Assembly: GCF_007625205.1 (NCBI RefSeq)
Contig: NZ_VMNI01000005.1
Span: 62,001 to 126,000, forward strand
DNA from: Denitromonas ohlonensis
Lineage (GTDB): Bacteria; Pseudomonadota; Gammaproteobacteria; Burkholderiales; Rhodocyclaceae
DNA: 64,000 nucleotides
Reading direction: 5' to 3'
Part shown: piece after piece, positions 9,084-17,624 of the stretch
Numbering within the stretch: the first letter of the stretch is position 1
How the letters are laid out: each line of letters begins with the position of its first letter
The notes under the pieces: generated by a model
Databases searched by the model: none
Seen by the model: the letters and a program-made list of their open reading frames with translations, nothing else
What the model was told of the DNA's origin: nothing
Translations under genes and position numbers: made by a program

Positions 9084-10106
9084 TTAGTCGCCGCGAAGCG
9101 CCTCTGCCGCCGCCTCGGCCGCGATCTGGTGTCCGATCGGGTTCCAGTGGCCGTCGTAGGGACCGACCTCCAGCGATAGCGCGCTGGTGGCGTGCCAGGC
9201 GTCAAAGCGTGGTGCCAGATCGATCATCCGGGCGCCAGCGGTTTCGGCCATCTCCTTCAGGAGCGCCATGTGGGCGAGATTCCAGCTCATGTCGGTACTG
9301 CTGCGACCGCGTGGTCCGTCGATGAGCAGTACAGGAGGCTGCGCGGTCGGGGGTAGTGCATCGATAAAGCGGGCGATGATGGCGCGCGCCAGTTGTGGTG
9401 AAACGGGATCGGATTGGTTTTCGCCTGTGTGTTGTGCCGTTTTTTTTGAGCGTAGCGACGCCAGCAACGCGGACGGGTTGAACTTGAGTTGCGAGAATAC
9501 GTACTGTGCCAGTGCCGAGTGCCGCGCCCAGGTTTTCAGCCCGCTGGCTGCTGGCCGCCGGAAGGCTTCGAGGGCGCCGGAGCCGGGGGTGATGCAGGGG
9601 CCTTGGTGGTTCCCCGATCCGCAAAGTGCTTGTCGCACGTCACCGACTTCCAGTACGAAGACGAAGCGCTGAACCCCCCATTGCTGGCTCGCGAGTTGGG
9701 CGCGTTCGGCATAGTCCAGCAAGCTGGATCCGGGGCCCCCCAGTGAATAGACGGTGGCGTTGTTCAGCACGCGTGCCAATGCGGGCCCGACCCGTTGATC
9801 CGGTGCGAGCATGTTGGCTTCGACGAAGCTGTCGCCGATCACGGCGATGGCGCTTGGGTTGGGCACGAAGTCCTGAGTGTCGACAAAGCCGAAGTTGTTG
9901 CTGCGCAGGCGTTGCGCGTTCTTCATGTCCCAGCCCGTCGACACCGTGAAGTCATGGTGCGGCGGATAGGTCAGGATGGTCGGGCTCACATGGTAGTCGA
10001 CCATCGTGGCGCTTGAGACCGGCAGCAGGCGTAGGGTCAGCTCAAGGCCGATGACCGTGAGCAGGCCGCCAAGCAAGAGATAGAGGGCAGGGCGCAGCGT
10101 TTTCAT
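9084..10106 (-). CDS. SGNH-fold, membrane-anchored acetyltransferase partner (AlgJ/AlgX-like)
   Basis: A 340-residue protein with an N-terminal hydrophobic anchor (about 5-30) and a periplasmic SGNH domain. The block I motif GDSF is at 91-94 (nucleophile S93), and a DGHWNPIGH motif near 318-326 supplies the Asp and His, in the DxHW style of alginate O-acetyltransferases. Its ATG shares one base with the stop of the MBOAT gene upstream (TGATG), so translation is coupled. By analogy with AlgI/AlgJ and PatA/PatB, it probably transfers acetyl groups delivered across the membrane by the MBOAT protein to a periplasmic polysaccharide. The acceptor is unknown. Confidence 0.82.
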   Translation of the reverse strand: MKTLRPALYLLLGGLLTVIGLELTLRLLPVSSATMVDYHVSPTILTYPPHHDFTVSTGWDMKNAQRLRSNNFGFVDTQDFVPNPSAIAVIGDSFVEANMLAPDQRVGPALARVLNNATVYSLGGPGSSLLDYAERAQLASQQWGVQRFVFVLEVGDVRQALCGSGNHQGPCITPGSGALEAFRRPAASGLKTWARHSALAQYVFSQLKFNPSALLASLRSKKTAQHTGENQSDPVSPQLARAIIARFIDALPPTAQPPVLLIDGPRGRSSTDMSWNLAHMALLKEMAETAGARMIDLAPRFDAWHATSALSLEVGPYDGHWNPIGHQIAAEAAAEALRGD

Positions 10107-11584
10107 CAGAAGTTGAAGTAAATGAACGCGCTGGCGGCCGAGCGCGTTTCGTTGATGAAAACCAGCAAGACGGCCAAGCTTAAACCGGTGCCGCCCAGTG
10201 TTGCGCAAAACCGTGGCCGTGCGCGGGTACGCGCCAGCAGGGCTTCACCGATGCGATTGCTGTTTGGGCAAAGAAAGGCCAGTGCGCCGAGTATGAGGCA
10301 CCACGTCCAGCCGCGCATTGTGTCGAGCCCGGCGTTCCATAGCAGGACGTGGGGGCCGTCCGGCGGAATCGCCAGGCTCGTCATGCCGCTCAGTATCCTG
10401 CCGGCCGCACCGAAGCTCTCGGCCCGGAAAAACACCCAGCCGATGATCACCGCCAGCAGGGTGATTGCCCATGCGCTCAGGCGGTAGGCGAGGTGCTCAC
10501 TCAAACGCGGCGCGTGCTTGGCGACTGTCGCCCGGAAGGCATGGTTGATTGCCAGATATAGCCCGTGCAGGCCGCCCCAGACGACAAAAGTCCACGCAGC
10601 GCCGTGCCAAAGGCCGCCGAGCAGCATGGTGATGAAGAGGTTGATGTAGCGCCGAGACGGCCCTTTCTGGCTGCCGCCGAGTGGAATGTAGAGGTAGTCG
10701 CGCAGGAACGCCGACAGGCTCATGTGCCAGCGGCGCCAGAAGTCGGAAATTGACAGGGCGCGATAGGGGGAGTTGAAGTTGTAGGGCAGACGGATGTTAA
10801 ACATCCATGACAGCCCGATCGCCATGTCCGAGTAGCCCGAGAAGTCGAAGTACAGCTGGAAGGTGTAGGCCAGCGCACCGATCCAGGCTTCGGCAAGATC
10901 GGGCTGCGCGCCGGCTTCAGCGGCGTTGAAGACGGTGTCGGCATAGGGCGAAATCCCATCGGCAAGCACGACCTTCTTGAACAGGCCGAGCGCAAAGATC
11001 GCGAGACCGCCGATGAAGTTGCCGGTATTGAAGCGGTAGTTCGCTGCATCGCGGAACTGCGGCATCATTTGCGCGTGGTGGAGCACCGGGCCGGCGACCA
11101 GATGCGGAAAGTAAGTGACGAACAGGCCGTAGTGCGTAAATGCGAATTCACGCACGCCTTTCTGGTAGCCGTCGGCCAGGAAGGCGATCTGGGTGAAGGT
11201 GAAGAAGGAGATGCCAATCGGCAGCAACACCTCGCCCAAATGCCAGCCGGCGCCGACGAGCGCATTGACGCTGTCGACGAAGAAGTTAGCGTACTTGAAA
11301 TAGCCCAGAAGCAGCAGGTTGACCGTGACGCCTACGATCAGCCAGCGCTTTGCGGCCGGTGTGCGCGCGCCGCGTGTGGCGATGCGGCGTCCGACGCTGT
11401 AGTTCCAGACGATGGAGCCGAGCAGCAGCGCCACGAATTCCGGCATCCAGTAGCCGTAGAAAAACACCGAGGCGGCGAACAGCCAGCCAGCCGCCAGCGT
11501 GCGATGGCGGCGAGGCAGCAGATAGAAGACAAGGGCAACGATCGGGAGATAGAGGAATGCAAAGGCCGCGCTGGTGAAGAGCAT
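10106..11584 (-). CDS. MBOAT family O-acyltransferase (AlgI-like)
   Basis: A 492-residue polytopic inner-membrane protein of full AlgI length. It opens with LFTSAAFAFLYLPIV and has about 10-12 hydrophobic segments. The central YFDFSGYSDMAIGLSWMFNI and the catalytic-histidine block LLGGLWHGAAWTFVVWGGLHG are diagnostic of the AlgI/DltB branch of MBOAT enzymes. It should accept an acetyl group from a cytoplasmic donor and pass it to the periplasm. It is the first gene of a two-gene unit with the SGNH protein. No polysaccharide synthesis genes lie nearby. Confidence 0.93.
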   Translation of the reverse strand: MLFTSAAFAFLYLPIVALVFYLLPRRHRTLAAGWLFAASVFFYGYWMPEFVALLLGSIVWNYSVGRRIATRGARTPAAKRWLIVGVTVNLLLLGYFKYANFFVDSVNALVGAGWHLGEVLLPIGISFFTFTQIAFLADGYQKGVREFAFTHYGLFVTYFPHLVAGPVLHHAQMMPQFRDAANYRFNTGNFIGGLAIFALGLFKKVVLADGISPYADTVFNAAEAGAQPDLAEAWIGALAYTFQLYFDFSGYSDMAIGLSWMFNIRLPYNFNSPYRALSISDFWRRWHMSLSAFLRDYLYIPLGGSQKGPSRRYINLFITMLLGGLWHGAAWTFVVWGGLHGLYLAINHAFRATVAKHAPRLSEHLAYRLSAWAITLLAVIIGWVFFRAESFGAAGRILSGMTSLAIPPDGPHVLLWNAGLDTMRGWTWCLILGALAFLCPNSNRIGEALLARTRARPRFCATLGGTGLSLAVLLVFINETRSAASAFIYFNF

Positions 11585-11726
11585 GGGTGCAGTCTGATCC
11601 CCGAGGCTAGTGCTTTTGTATTAGCCTAGATCATTCTGCGCTGCCATGCTGCTCCGTTTTGTAAACTGCCGTGTGGGCGGCTCGCTGTCTGTGCGCTGGC
11701 TATGGTGTGGCCGCGAGCCTCGTCGG

Positions 11727-13031
11727 TCAATGCCCGCCCGACTCCTCGGCCGCCAGTGCCTTGCGCATGCGCCGCATCCCCAGCGCGACCGCGGTGGCGA
11801 TGATGGGGATGGTGATGGCGGTGAGGATCTCTGGCGTCAGCGGCTGGATGACATACTTGGCGCCCTTGGCCATGTAGTTGACCAGCTGCGAGGCGTAGTA
11901 GGTGATGGCGACCACCGACAGGCCTTCGACGGTCTCCTGCAGGCGTAGCTGAAGTTTGGCGCGGCGGTTCATCTGGCCGAGCAGCTCCTGGTTTTGCTGC
12001 TGCAGGGCAATGTCGACACGGGTGCGGAGCAACTGGCTGCTGCGGGCGATGCGGGCGGAGAGTTCTTCTTGGCGGCGGGCGATGGCGGCGCAGGTGTTGA
12101 CGGCCGGCGCGAGGCGGCGTTCGATGAAGTCGGTGATGTTCGGGTAGCCGGCGTGGCGTTGTTCGCGCAGTTCGGCGGTGCGTTGCTGGACGAGCCGGTA
12201 GTAGGCCGCGGCCGCGCCGAATCGGTAGGTAGTGCGGGCGACGGCGTGCTCGACCTCGGTGGCCAGACGGGTGAGGCGGGTGAGGATGTCGCGCTCGTCG
12301 TTGGCGATGGCGGTCTGGCTCATGGCGTCCATCAGGTCGGCCAGTTCGTCTTCGGCGGCCTTGAGTGTCTTGCTGATGGCCTTGGCGACCGGGAAGGCCA
12401 TGAGGGCCATCATTCGGTAGGTTTCAATTTCCAGAATGCGTTGTACGTTGCGGCCGGCCTGGCGGCGGTCGAGTCCGTCGTCAATGATCGTGAAGCGGGA
12501 GAAGCCGTCGTGGATCTGGAAATCGGTAAATAGCCAGCCGGCGCCATCGGCAAAACGCGTGACGATGATGGAGCGGTCTGGATCGGCCAGTTGGGCGGCG
12601 CGGGCTTCGGCGGGGTGTTTGCCGGCAGAGAGCACGGCCACGTTCGAGGCGACCATCAATTTGCCGGGAATGGCCTTGCGCCAGGCGGCAGGCACGGCGA
12701 GCAGGGCGGCGCTGTCTTCGGGTTCGGCGTCGTCGACGTCGCGCAGAAAGGTGTAGCTGGAGAACTCGTTGTGGCGCTCCCACTTGAGGCGGAAGTCGCC
12801 GGCGTCCAGCAGGAGGTGGCCTTTGGCAGTTTCGGGCAGCGCAATTTGCAGCTGACGGGCGAGTTGCTGAAGGTGATGGTGCTCCTGATCGCTGCTGCCG
12901 CTGTCGTGCACGAAGGCCAGGTAGCTGATGCGGGTCGGGCCGCGTAGCGGAATCGGCGGGCGTGAGTGGACTTCGTCGTTGAGGCTTTGCCGGAGCGGGT
13001 GTTCTTCAAACAGGGTCATGGGCGTAGGCAC
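11727..13031 (-). CDS. DUF3422 family membrane protein
   Basis: A 434-residue protein beginning MPTPMTLFEEHPLRQSLNDE from a GTG at 13031; an ATG at 13019 in the same frame is equally possible, as neither has a clear ribosome site. HSRPP and the body up to residue 340 are a soluble, largely helical domain, and two C-terminal hydrophobic segments (about 375-395 and 405-425) anchor it. This is the DUF3422 family, widespread in alpha- and betaproteobacteria and of unknown function. The topology resembles CorA-like proteins (long helical domain, two C-terminal membrane helices), but no GMN motif is present. Confidence 0.85.
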   Translation of the reverse strand: MPTPMTLFEEHPLRQSLNDEVHSRPPIPLRGPTRISYLAFVHDSGSSDQEHHHLQQLARQLQIALPETAKGHLLLDAGDFRLKWERHNEFSSYTFLRDVDDAEPEDSAALLAVPAAWRKAIPGKLMVASNVAVLSAGKHPAEARAAQLADPDRSIIVTRFADGAGWLFTDFQIHDGFSRFTIIDDGLDRRQAGRNVQRILEIETYRMMALMAFPVAKAISKTLKAAEDELADLMDAMSQTAIANDERDILTRLTRLATEVEHAVARTTYRFGAAAAYYRLVQQRTAELREQRHAGYPNITDFIERRLAPAVNTCAAIARRQEELSARIARSSQLLRTRVDIALQQQNQELLGQMNRRAKLQLRLQETVEGLSVVAITYYASQLVNYMAKGAKYVIQPLTPEILTAITIPIIATAVALGMRRMRKALAAEESGGH

Positions 13032-13112
13032 CGTGATGCGAGCGGCGTAGCGCCGGAAGCGGCCTACTTTAGCAGCCTGTTTTACGCCCGGGTAGGGCGG
13101 TGACGGCGCGGG

Positions 13113-13541
13113 TTACATGTCTGACCGGTCGGTCGGAAAATGTCGGCGTAGGAAGTGCGCTTTGTTGTGGCGCATGAAATGCTCGGCGTCCCAGTCGCCA
13201 GGCGCAAGCCGGTGTGCGTGGGCGGGGTGAAAGATAAAGGCCCAGGCGATGATGGTGATGCCATCGCGTGTCAGAGCCTCGACGGCTTCGCGCTGGTACT
13301 GCGCGCCTTCAAAGGTGTCGAGGCGCGCCAGCGCGGTGGCATCGCGCAGGTGATAGAGCACGCCGTCGACGCTCGAATCGCCGGCGGGGCGGATGCCGGG
13401 GTAGTCTTCGCCGCGCACCGGATGGCGGCGGTAGCCGTTCAGCCGAGCGGGTTCGGCGGGGCAGGATTGACCGGTGACGGCGCGAAAGATGTCGTCGCAC
13501 ATCAGCGAGCCGTAGGTGAAGCAGGCGGTCGGGGGTGTCAT
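13113..13541 (-). CDS. Gamma-glutamylcyclotransferase (AIG2-like) family protein
   Basis: A 142-residue single-domain protein. The substrate-loop motif YGSLM occurs near residue 10 (FTYGSLMCDDIF), followed by RHPVRGEDYPGIRPA, a Glu-containing DTFEGAQYQRE segment near residue 77, and AWAFIFHP. These match the GGCT/AIG2-like fold, which cyclises gamma-glutamyl amines to 5-oxoproline in the studied members; the true substrate is unknown here. It lies upstream of, and on the same strand as, the DUF3422 gene, which starts 81 bp downstream. Confidence 0.82.
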   Translation of the reverse strand: MTPPTACFTYGSLMCDDIFRAVTGQSCPAEPARLNGYRRHPVRGEDYPGIRPAGDSSVDGVLYHLRDATALARLDTFEGAQYQREAVEALTRDGITIIAWAFIFHPAHAHRLAPGDWDAEHFMRHNKAHFLRRHFPTDRSDM

Positions 13542-13557
13542 GGTGGGCCGGATGCGA

Positions 13558-13581
13558 CAACGGCACCCGCAGGTGCCGTTG
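13558..13581 (-). terminator. Hairpin after the aldolase gene
   Basis: A perfect 10-bp stem (CAACGGCACC/GGTGCCGTTG) with a 4-base loop lies 22 bp beyond the stop codon of the aldolase gene. There is no T run, so termination may be partial or may depend on other factors. Confidence 0.5.
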
Positions 13582-13602
13582 ATGTCGCCCGAGTCGTGTG
13601 GA

Positions 13603-14667
13603 TCAGCGCACGACCTGGGTGAGCTCGCCAGCCTTGTAGCGGGCGGCGATCTTGTCGAGCGAGACCGGCTTGATCTTGCTGGCCTGGCCAGCGCAGCCGA
13701 AGGCTTCGAAGCGCGCCTTGACCACCAGCTTGGCGGCCTCGCGGGCGGGTTTGAGGTATTCGCGCGGGTCGAACTTGGATGGGTTCTCGAACATGAACTT
13801 GCGGATCGCGCCGGTCATGGCCAGGCGGATGTCGGTGTCGATGTTGATCTTGCGCACGCCGTACTTGATACCTTCGACGATTTCCTCGACCGGCACGCCG
13901 TAGGTTTCTTTCATGTCGCCGCCAAACTCGCGGATGATCGCCAGCAGCTCTTGCGGCACCGAACTGGAGCCGTGCATGACCAGGTGGGTGTTGGGGATGC
14001 GCTGGTGGATGGCCTTGATGCGGTCGATGGCGAGGATGTCGCCGGTGGGCTTGCGGGTGAATTTGTAGGCGCCGTGGCTGGTGCCGATGGCGATCGCCAG
14101 GGCGTCGCAGTCGGTTAGCTTGACGAAGTCGGCGGCCTGGTCGGGGTCGGTGAGCAGCTGCGAGTGGTCCAGCTTGCCTTCGGCGCCGTGGCCGTCTTCC
14201 TCGCCGGCTTCACCGGTTTCGAGCGAACCGAGGCAGCCCAGTTCGCCCTCGACCGTCACGCCGATGGCGTGGGACATCTCGACCACCTTGCGGGTGACTT
14301 CGACGTTGTAGTCGTAGGAGGCCGGGGTCTTGCCGTCTTCGAGCAGCGAGCCGTCCATCATCACCGACGAGAAACCGGAGCGGATGGCGGTGAGGCACAC
14401 CGCCGGCGACTGGCCGTGGTCCTGGTGCATGACGACGGGGATGTGCGGGTAGGCTTCGACGGCGGCGTCGATCAGGTGGCGCAGAAAGGCTTCGCCGGCG
14501 TATTTGCGGGCACCGGCCGAGGCTTGCATGATCACCGGGCTGTCGAGTTCGGCGGCCGCTTCCATGATGGCCTGGACCTGCTCCAGGTTGTTGACGTTGA
14601 AGGCGGGCAGGCCATAGCTGTGCTCTGCTGCATGGTCGAGAAGCTGTCGCATGGATACGAGCGGCAT
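13603..14667 (-). CDS. fba: Fructose-bisphosphate aldolase, class II
   Basis: A 354-residue zinc aldolase that interconverts fructose 1,6-bisphosphate with glyceraldehyde 3-phosphate and dihydroxyacetone phosphate. The ATG at 14667 has AGGAGA 6 bp upstream. MHQDHGQ near residue 80 carries a zinc-binding His, EGELGCLG is a conserved loop, and [11 protein letters not shown] and [17 protein letters not shown] are the phosphate and zinc motifs of the class IIB type. In autotrophic relatives the same enzyme is called CbbA, but no Calvin-cycle gene is present here. Pyruvate kinase lies 1.3 kb away on the same strand, separated by bluB. Confidence 0.96.
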   Translation of the reverse strand: MPLVSMRQLLDHAAEHSYGLPAFNVNNLEQVQAIMEAAAELDSPVIMQASAGARKYAGEAFLRHLIDAAVEAYPHIPVVMHQDHGQSPAVCLTAIRSGFSSVMMDGSLLEDGKTPASYDYNVEVTRKVVEMSHAIGVTVEGELGCLGSLETGEAGEEDGHGAEGKLDHSQLLTDPDQAADFVKLTDCDALAIAIGTSHGAYKFTRKPTGDILAIDRIKAIHQRIPNTHLVMHGSSSVPQELLAIIREFGGDMKETYGVPVEEIVEGIKYGVRKINIDTDIRLAMTGAIRKFMFENPSKFDPREYLKPAREAAKLVVKARFEAFGCAGQASKIKPVSLDKIAARYKAGELTQVVR

Positions 14668-14765
14668 GGGTGTCTCCTGATTGGGGTCGAAGCGTGCCGG
14701 CGCATCGGGCGCCGGCAAAACGCGATTATTTTACCGTGAGTGCCGCTGTTGCGGTGCGTCAGGCG

Positions 14766-15518
14766 TCACACGGGCGGAATGCCTTGCGAGGCCTTGGCCT
14801 GGCAGGCGCGGAGTTCGGCGTTCAGGCCATCGGCATTTTTGTCGGCGCCACCCCAGGTGTCGAAATGCAGTAGTTCTTCGAGCGGCAGGCGCTGGCGCCA
14901 ACCGGCCGCTTCAAGTTCGGGCTTGTCGAAGAAATGGCTGACCTTGCCGATGCACAGGTAGGCCACCGGCATGATGCGCTCGGGCAGCTGCAGGATCTCG
15001 CGAATGGCCGATTGCTTGAAGATGCTCACCCAGCCCACGCCAAGGCCTTCGGCGCGCGCGGCCAGCCACAGGTTTTGTACGGCGCAGACCGAGCTGTAGA
15101 TGTCCATCGCCTTGATATGCGTGCGGCCGATCACCACCGGGCCGGCGCGGTCGCGGTCGCAGGTGATGCACAGGTTGATCGGGGCTTCGACGATGCCTTC
15201 GAGGCGCAGGGTTTTGTAGGTCTCGCGCTGCTCGCCTTCGAACATGTCGGCGGCTTCGGCATTGGCGGTGGTGAAGGCGTCATGTACCTGCCGCTTGATC
15301 GCCGCGTCGCGCACCAGCACAAAGCTCCACGGTTGCATGAAGCCCACCGAGGGCGCGAAGTGGGCGGCGGTGAGGATGCGCGCCAGCATGTCGTCCGGCA
15401 CCGGGTCGGGCAGGAACTGGCCGCGCACATCGCGGCGGGTGAGGATGTTGCGGTAGATGACGGCGCGATCGGCGTCGCTGAATTGATGGATGGCCTGGTG
15501 GCCTTGGGTCGCTTGCAT
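14766..15518 (-). CDS. bluB: 5,6-dimethylbenzimidazole synthase
   Basis: A 250-residue flavin-dependent nitroreductase-fold enzyme that breaks reduced FMN with oxygen to form the lower ligand of cobalamin. The ATG at 15518 is chosen because GGGGA lies about 5 bp upstream. Diagnostic stretches are RRDVRGQFLPDPVP, AAHFAPSVGFMQPWSF (the BluB-specific active-site loop) and the ending LHFDTWGG. The leader holds a cobalamin riboswitch, which confirms the assignment and predicts repression by adequate B12. It is a single gene, not linked to other cob genes here. The reaction needs oxygen. Confidence 0.95.
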   Translation of the reverse strand: MQATQGHQAIHQFSDADRAVIYRNILTRRDVRGQFLPDPVPDDMLARILTAAHFAPSVGFMQPWSFVLVRDAAIKRQVHDAFTTANAEAADMFEGEQRETYKTLRLEGIVEAPINLCITCDRDRAGPVVIGRTHIKAMDIYSSVCAVQNLWLAARAEGLGVGWVSIFKQSAIREILQLPERIMPVAYLCIGKVSHFFDKPELEAAGWRQRLPLEELLHFDTWGGADKNADGLNAELRACQAKASQGIPPV

Positions 15519-15578
15519 GGAGTCCCCTTGATTCAAGCGTAGTGCACGGCGGCCGGGCCTGACCGCCGATAAAAACGC

Positions 15579-15760
15579 TCTCCGGCCGGTCTTCTGACTC
15601 GGGTTCAGCGTCTGCCGCGCCTTCCCGCCCGTTTGGGCAGTGGCATGTTGCGGCAGACATCCCCCTCACAGCGTTGGGCACGTTGCGGAATCGGCAGCCG
15701 GGGCAGGCCCCGCCGCCTCACCGCATTCCCGATTCTCCCGTCTTGAGACGGGCACCGGAA
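15579..15760 (-). ncRNA. Cobalamin (adenosylcobalamin) riboswitch of bluB
   Basis: The minus-strand leader reads like a class I cobalamin aptamer in the correct order. GGTGCC is at the 5' end (15753-15758), followed by a GAGAATCGGGAA segment, CGGTG, a CGGCTGCC junction, CCGCAAC and the B12 box GCCACTG (within 15635-15644). GGGAAGGCG and a closing GAGTCAGAAGACCGGCC complete it. The aptamer ends about 60 bp before the bluB start, and a T run (15575-15571, read on the minus strand) follows it. Binding of cobalamin should turn off bluB, by termination at that run or by hiding the ribosome site; which one is not clear. Confidence 0.93.
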
Positions 15761-15766
15761 AGCGAC

Positions 15767-15803
15767 ATGAAAACGGCCGCCAGTCTAGCAGAGCGGCGGC
15801 CGT
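15767..15803 (-). terminator. Terminator of the pyruvate kinase gene
   Basis: A 9-bp perfect stem (ACGGCCGCC/GGCGGCCGT) with a 13-base loop is followed on the minus strand by TTTTC. It lies between the pyk stop and the bluB riboswitch, so it keeps the two units apart. Confidence 0.7.
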
Positions 15804-15834
15804 CGGGATCTTGCTGCGGTGCGGCGTCAAGCTT

Positions 15835-15925
15835 GGGCCGTTCCCGCCCGGCGCAGGGCCGCCCCAAGCCGGGCTGCGCCCCCTTGGGCGGCAGCGCAGA
15901 CGCGCAGCGGCAAGCGTGGGGGCCG
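15835..15925. repeat. GC-rich intergenic element of the betaproteobacterial type
   Basis: Non-coding DNA just past the pyk stop contains the imperfect dyad GCCGCCCCAAG ... CCCTTGGGCGGC, then alternating GCAGCG/GCGCAGCGG steps and AAGCGTGGGGGCC. Elements of this shape are dispersed in many betaproteobacterial genomes. Only one copy is present here, so repeat status rests on recollection of relatives, not on this window. Confidence 0.45.
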
Positions 15926-15935
15926 GTATTCTCTT

Positions 15936-17381
15936 TCAGTCGGCCGAGTTCGGTGCCGTGTGCTCGCCGACCCGCACGATCTTCAGCGTGTTGGTGCCGC
16001 CGGCGGTGCCGATTGGCTCGCCGATGGTGAGCACGATCAGGTCGCCGTAGGTGACCACGCCCTGGTCGATGAGGATGCGCTCGGCTTCCCACAACAGCAT
16101 GTCGCGGTCCTGGTGTGGCTGCGACATGAGCAGCGGATACACCTCGCGGTACAGCGTCATCTGGTTGCGCGCGGCTTTTTCGGGCGTGAGGGCGTAGATC
16201 GGCACGCCGCTGTTGAGCCGGCTCATCCACAGCGCGGTGGAGCCGGTCTGGGTGAGGGCGGCGATGGCCTTGACCTTGAGGTGGTGGGCCGTCCAGATGG
16301 CGGCCATGGCGATGGATTGGTCGATGCGGGTGAAGGTACGGTTGAGCACATCGCGGTCGAGCGTCACCTCCGATGACTTCTCGGCTTCCAGGCAGACCCG
16401 CGACATGGCTTCGACCACTTCGACCGGGAAGCTGCCGGCGGCAGTCTCGGCCGACAGCATGACGGCGTCGGTGCCGTCGAGCACGGCGTTGGCCACGTCG
16501 GACACCTCGGCGCGGGTGGGTACCGGGCTGGTGATCATCGACTCCATCATCTGGGTGGCGGTGATGGTCAGTTTGTTTTTCTCGCGGGCGGCGCGAATCA
16601 TCTTCTTTTGCAGCGCCGGCACGGCCGCGTCGCCCACTTCGACGGCCAGGTCGCCGCGCGCCACCATGATGCCGTCGGAGGCGTCGAGGATTTCTTCCAG
16701 GTTGGTAACCGCCTCGGTGCGCTCGATCTTGGCAATCAGCAGCGCCTTGCCGCCGGCGGCGCGCATCAGTTGGCGGGCCATGTACATGTCGGCCGCGCTC
16801 TTGGGAAAGGACACGGCGATGAAATCCACGCCGATCTTGGCCGCGGTGCGCACATCGTCCATGTCCTTGGCGGTCAGCGCCGGGGCCGAGAGGCCGCCGC
16901 CCTGGCGGTTGATGCCCTTGTTGTTGGAGAGCAGGCCGCCGACGCGGACGGTGCAGTGAATGGCGGTGCCGATCACTTTCTCGACGCTGACCTTGAGCCG
17001 GCCATCGTCGAGCAGCAGGATGTCGCCAGGGCCGACATCGCCGGGCAGGTCGGGATAGTCGAGGCCGACACGGGTTTCGTCACCCAGTTCGCAGGTGGCG
17101 TCGAGAATGAAGGCCGCGTCTTTCTTGAGCGTGACCTTGCCGTCGGCAAACTTGCCAACCCGGATCTTTGGTCCTTGCAAGTCGGCCAGAATGCCGACCG
17201 GCCGCCGGGTGCGTGCGCTCACCTCGCGAATGGCGTTGGCGCGGGCAATGTGATCTTCGGCCGTGCCGTGCGAGAAATTCATGCGTACCACATCCACCCC
17301 GGCATGCACCATGGCTTCGAGGACGGTGGGGTCGGAAGAGGCAGGGCCGAGCGTGGCGACGATCTTGGTGTGGCGAGACAT
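15936..17381 (-). CDS. pyk: Pyruvate kinase
   Basis: A 481-residue glycolytic enzyme converting phosphoenolpyruvate and ADP to pyruvate and ATP. Motifs visible are the N-terminal TKIVATLGPASS, MNFSHGTAEDH, the active-site block LLIAKIERTEAV with its catalytic Lys, VARGDLAVEVG, and TITATQMMESMI. The C-terminal effector domain is complete, ending with the ILTIGEP-like LIVLTIGEPIGTAGGTNTLKI. On the minus strand a TAGAAT hexamer (17428-17423) upstream could be the -10 box. Confidence 0.97.
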   Translation of the reverse strand: MSRHTKIVATLGPASSDPTVLEAMVHAGVDVVRMNFSHGTAEDHIARANAIREVSARTRRPVGILADLQGPKIRVGKFADGKVTLKKDAAFILDATCELGDETRVGLDYPDLPGDVGPGDILLLDDGRLKVSVEKVIGTAIHCTVRVGGLLSNNKGINRQGGGLSAPALTAKDMDDVRTAAKIGVDFIAVSFPKSAADMYMARQLMRAAGGKALLIAKIERTEAVTNLEEILDASDGIMVARGDLAVEVGDAAVPALQKKMIRAAREKNKLTITATQMMESMITSPVPTRAEVSDVANAVLDGTDAVMLSAETAAGSFPVEVVEAMSRVCLEAEKSSEVTLDRDVLNRTFTRIDQSIAMAAIWTAHHLKVKAIAALTQTGSTALWMSRLNSGVPIYALTPEKAARNQMTLYREVYPLLMSQPHQDRDMLLWEAERILIDQGVVTYGDLIVLTIGEPIGTAGGTNTLKIVRVGEHTAPNSAD

Positions 17382-17565
17382 GTGGCGTCCTGTTGTTGTG
17401 ATGTGGGCGACGGTAGCGTTCTATTCTAGCGGCTGTGCTGGTCTTGGGCACGACAGGCGTCGTGACAGCGGCTATCTGGCACGTTCCTGCCGGTCGTCTC
17501 TTTGGCAGGACTGTGCGTGAGCCACGTGGCATGCTGCGCTGATCGATTGGCGAGCGGGAAGCATG

Positions 17566-17594
17566 TTGACGTTGACGTCAACGTCGCTTATTGT
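17566..17594 (+). promoter_or_regulatory. Promoter with 18-bp palindromic operator
   Basis: TTGACG (17566-17571) and TATTGT (17589-17594) form a -35/-10 pair with the ideal 17-bp spacer, about 30 bp ahead of the SDR gene. The perfect palindrome GACGTTGACGTCAACGTC (17568-17585) fills the -35 and most of the spacer, so a bound dimer would block polymerase. The regulator is unknown; the shape resembles sites of TetR- or MerR-type regulators of acyl-CoA catabolism. Confidence 0.65.
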
Positions 17595-17624
17595 GTTCCG
17601 GATAACTTTTTCGAGGGCAGGGCG

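Noticed and set aside
17566-17582. TTGACGTTGACGTCAA read as an FNR box
   Set aside because: The half-sites are six bases apart, not four, and the longer palindrome explains the symmetry better.
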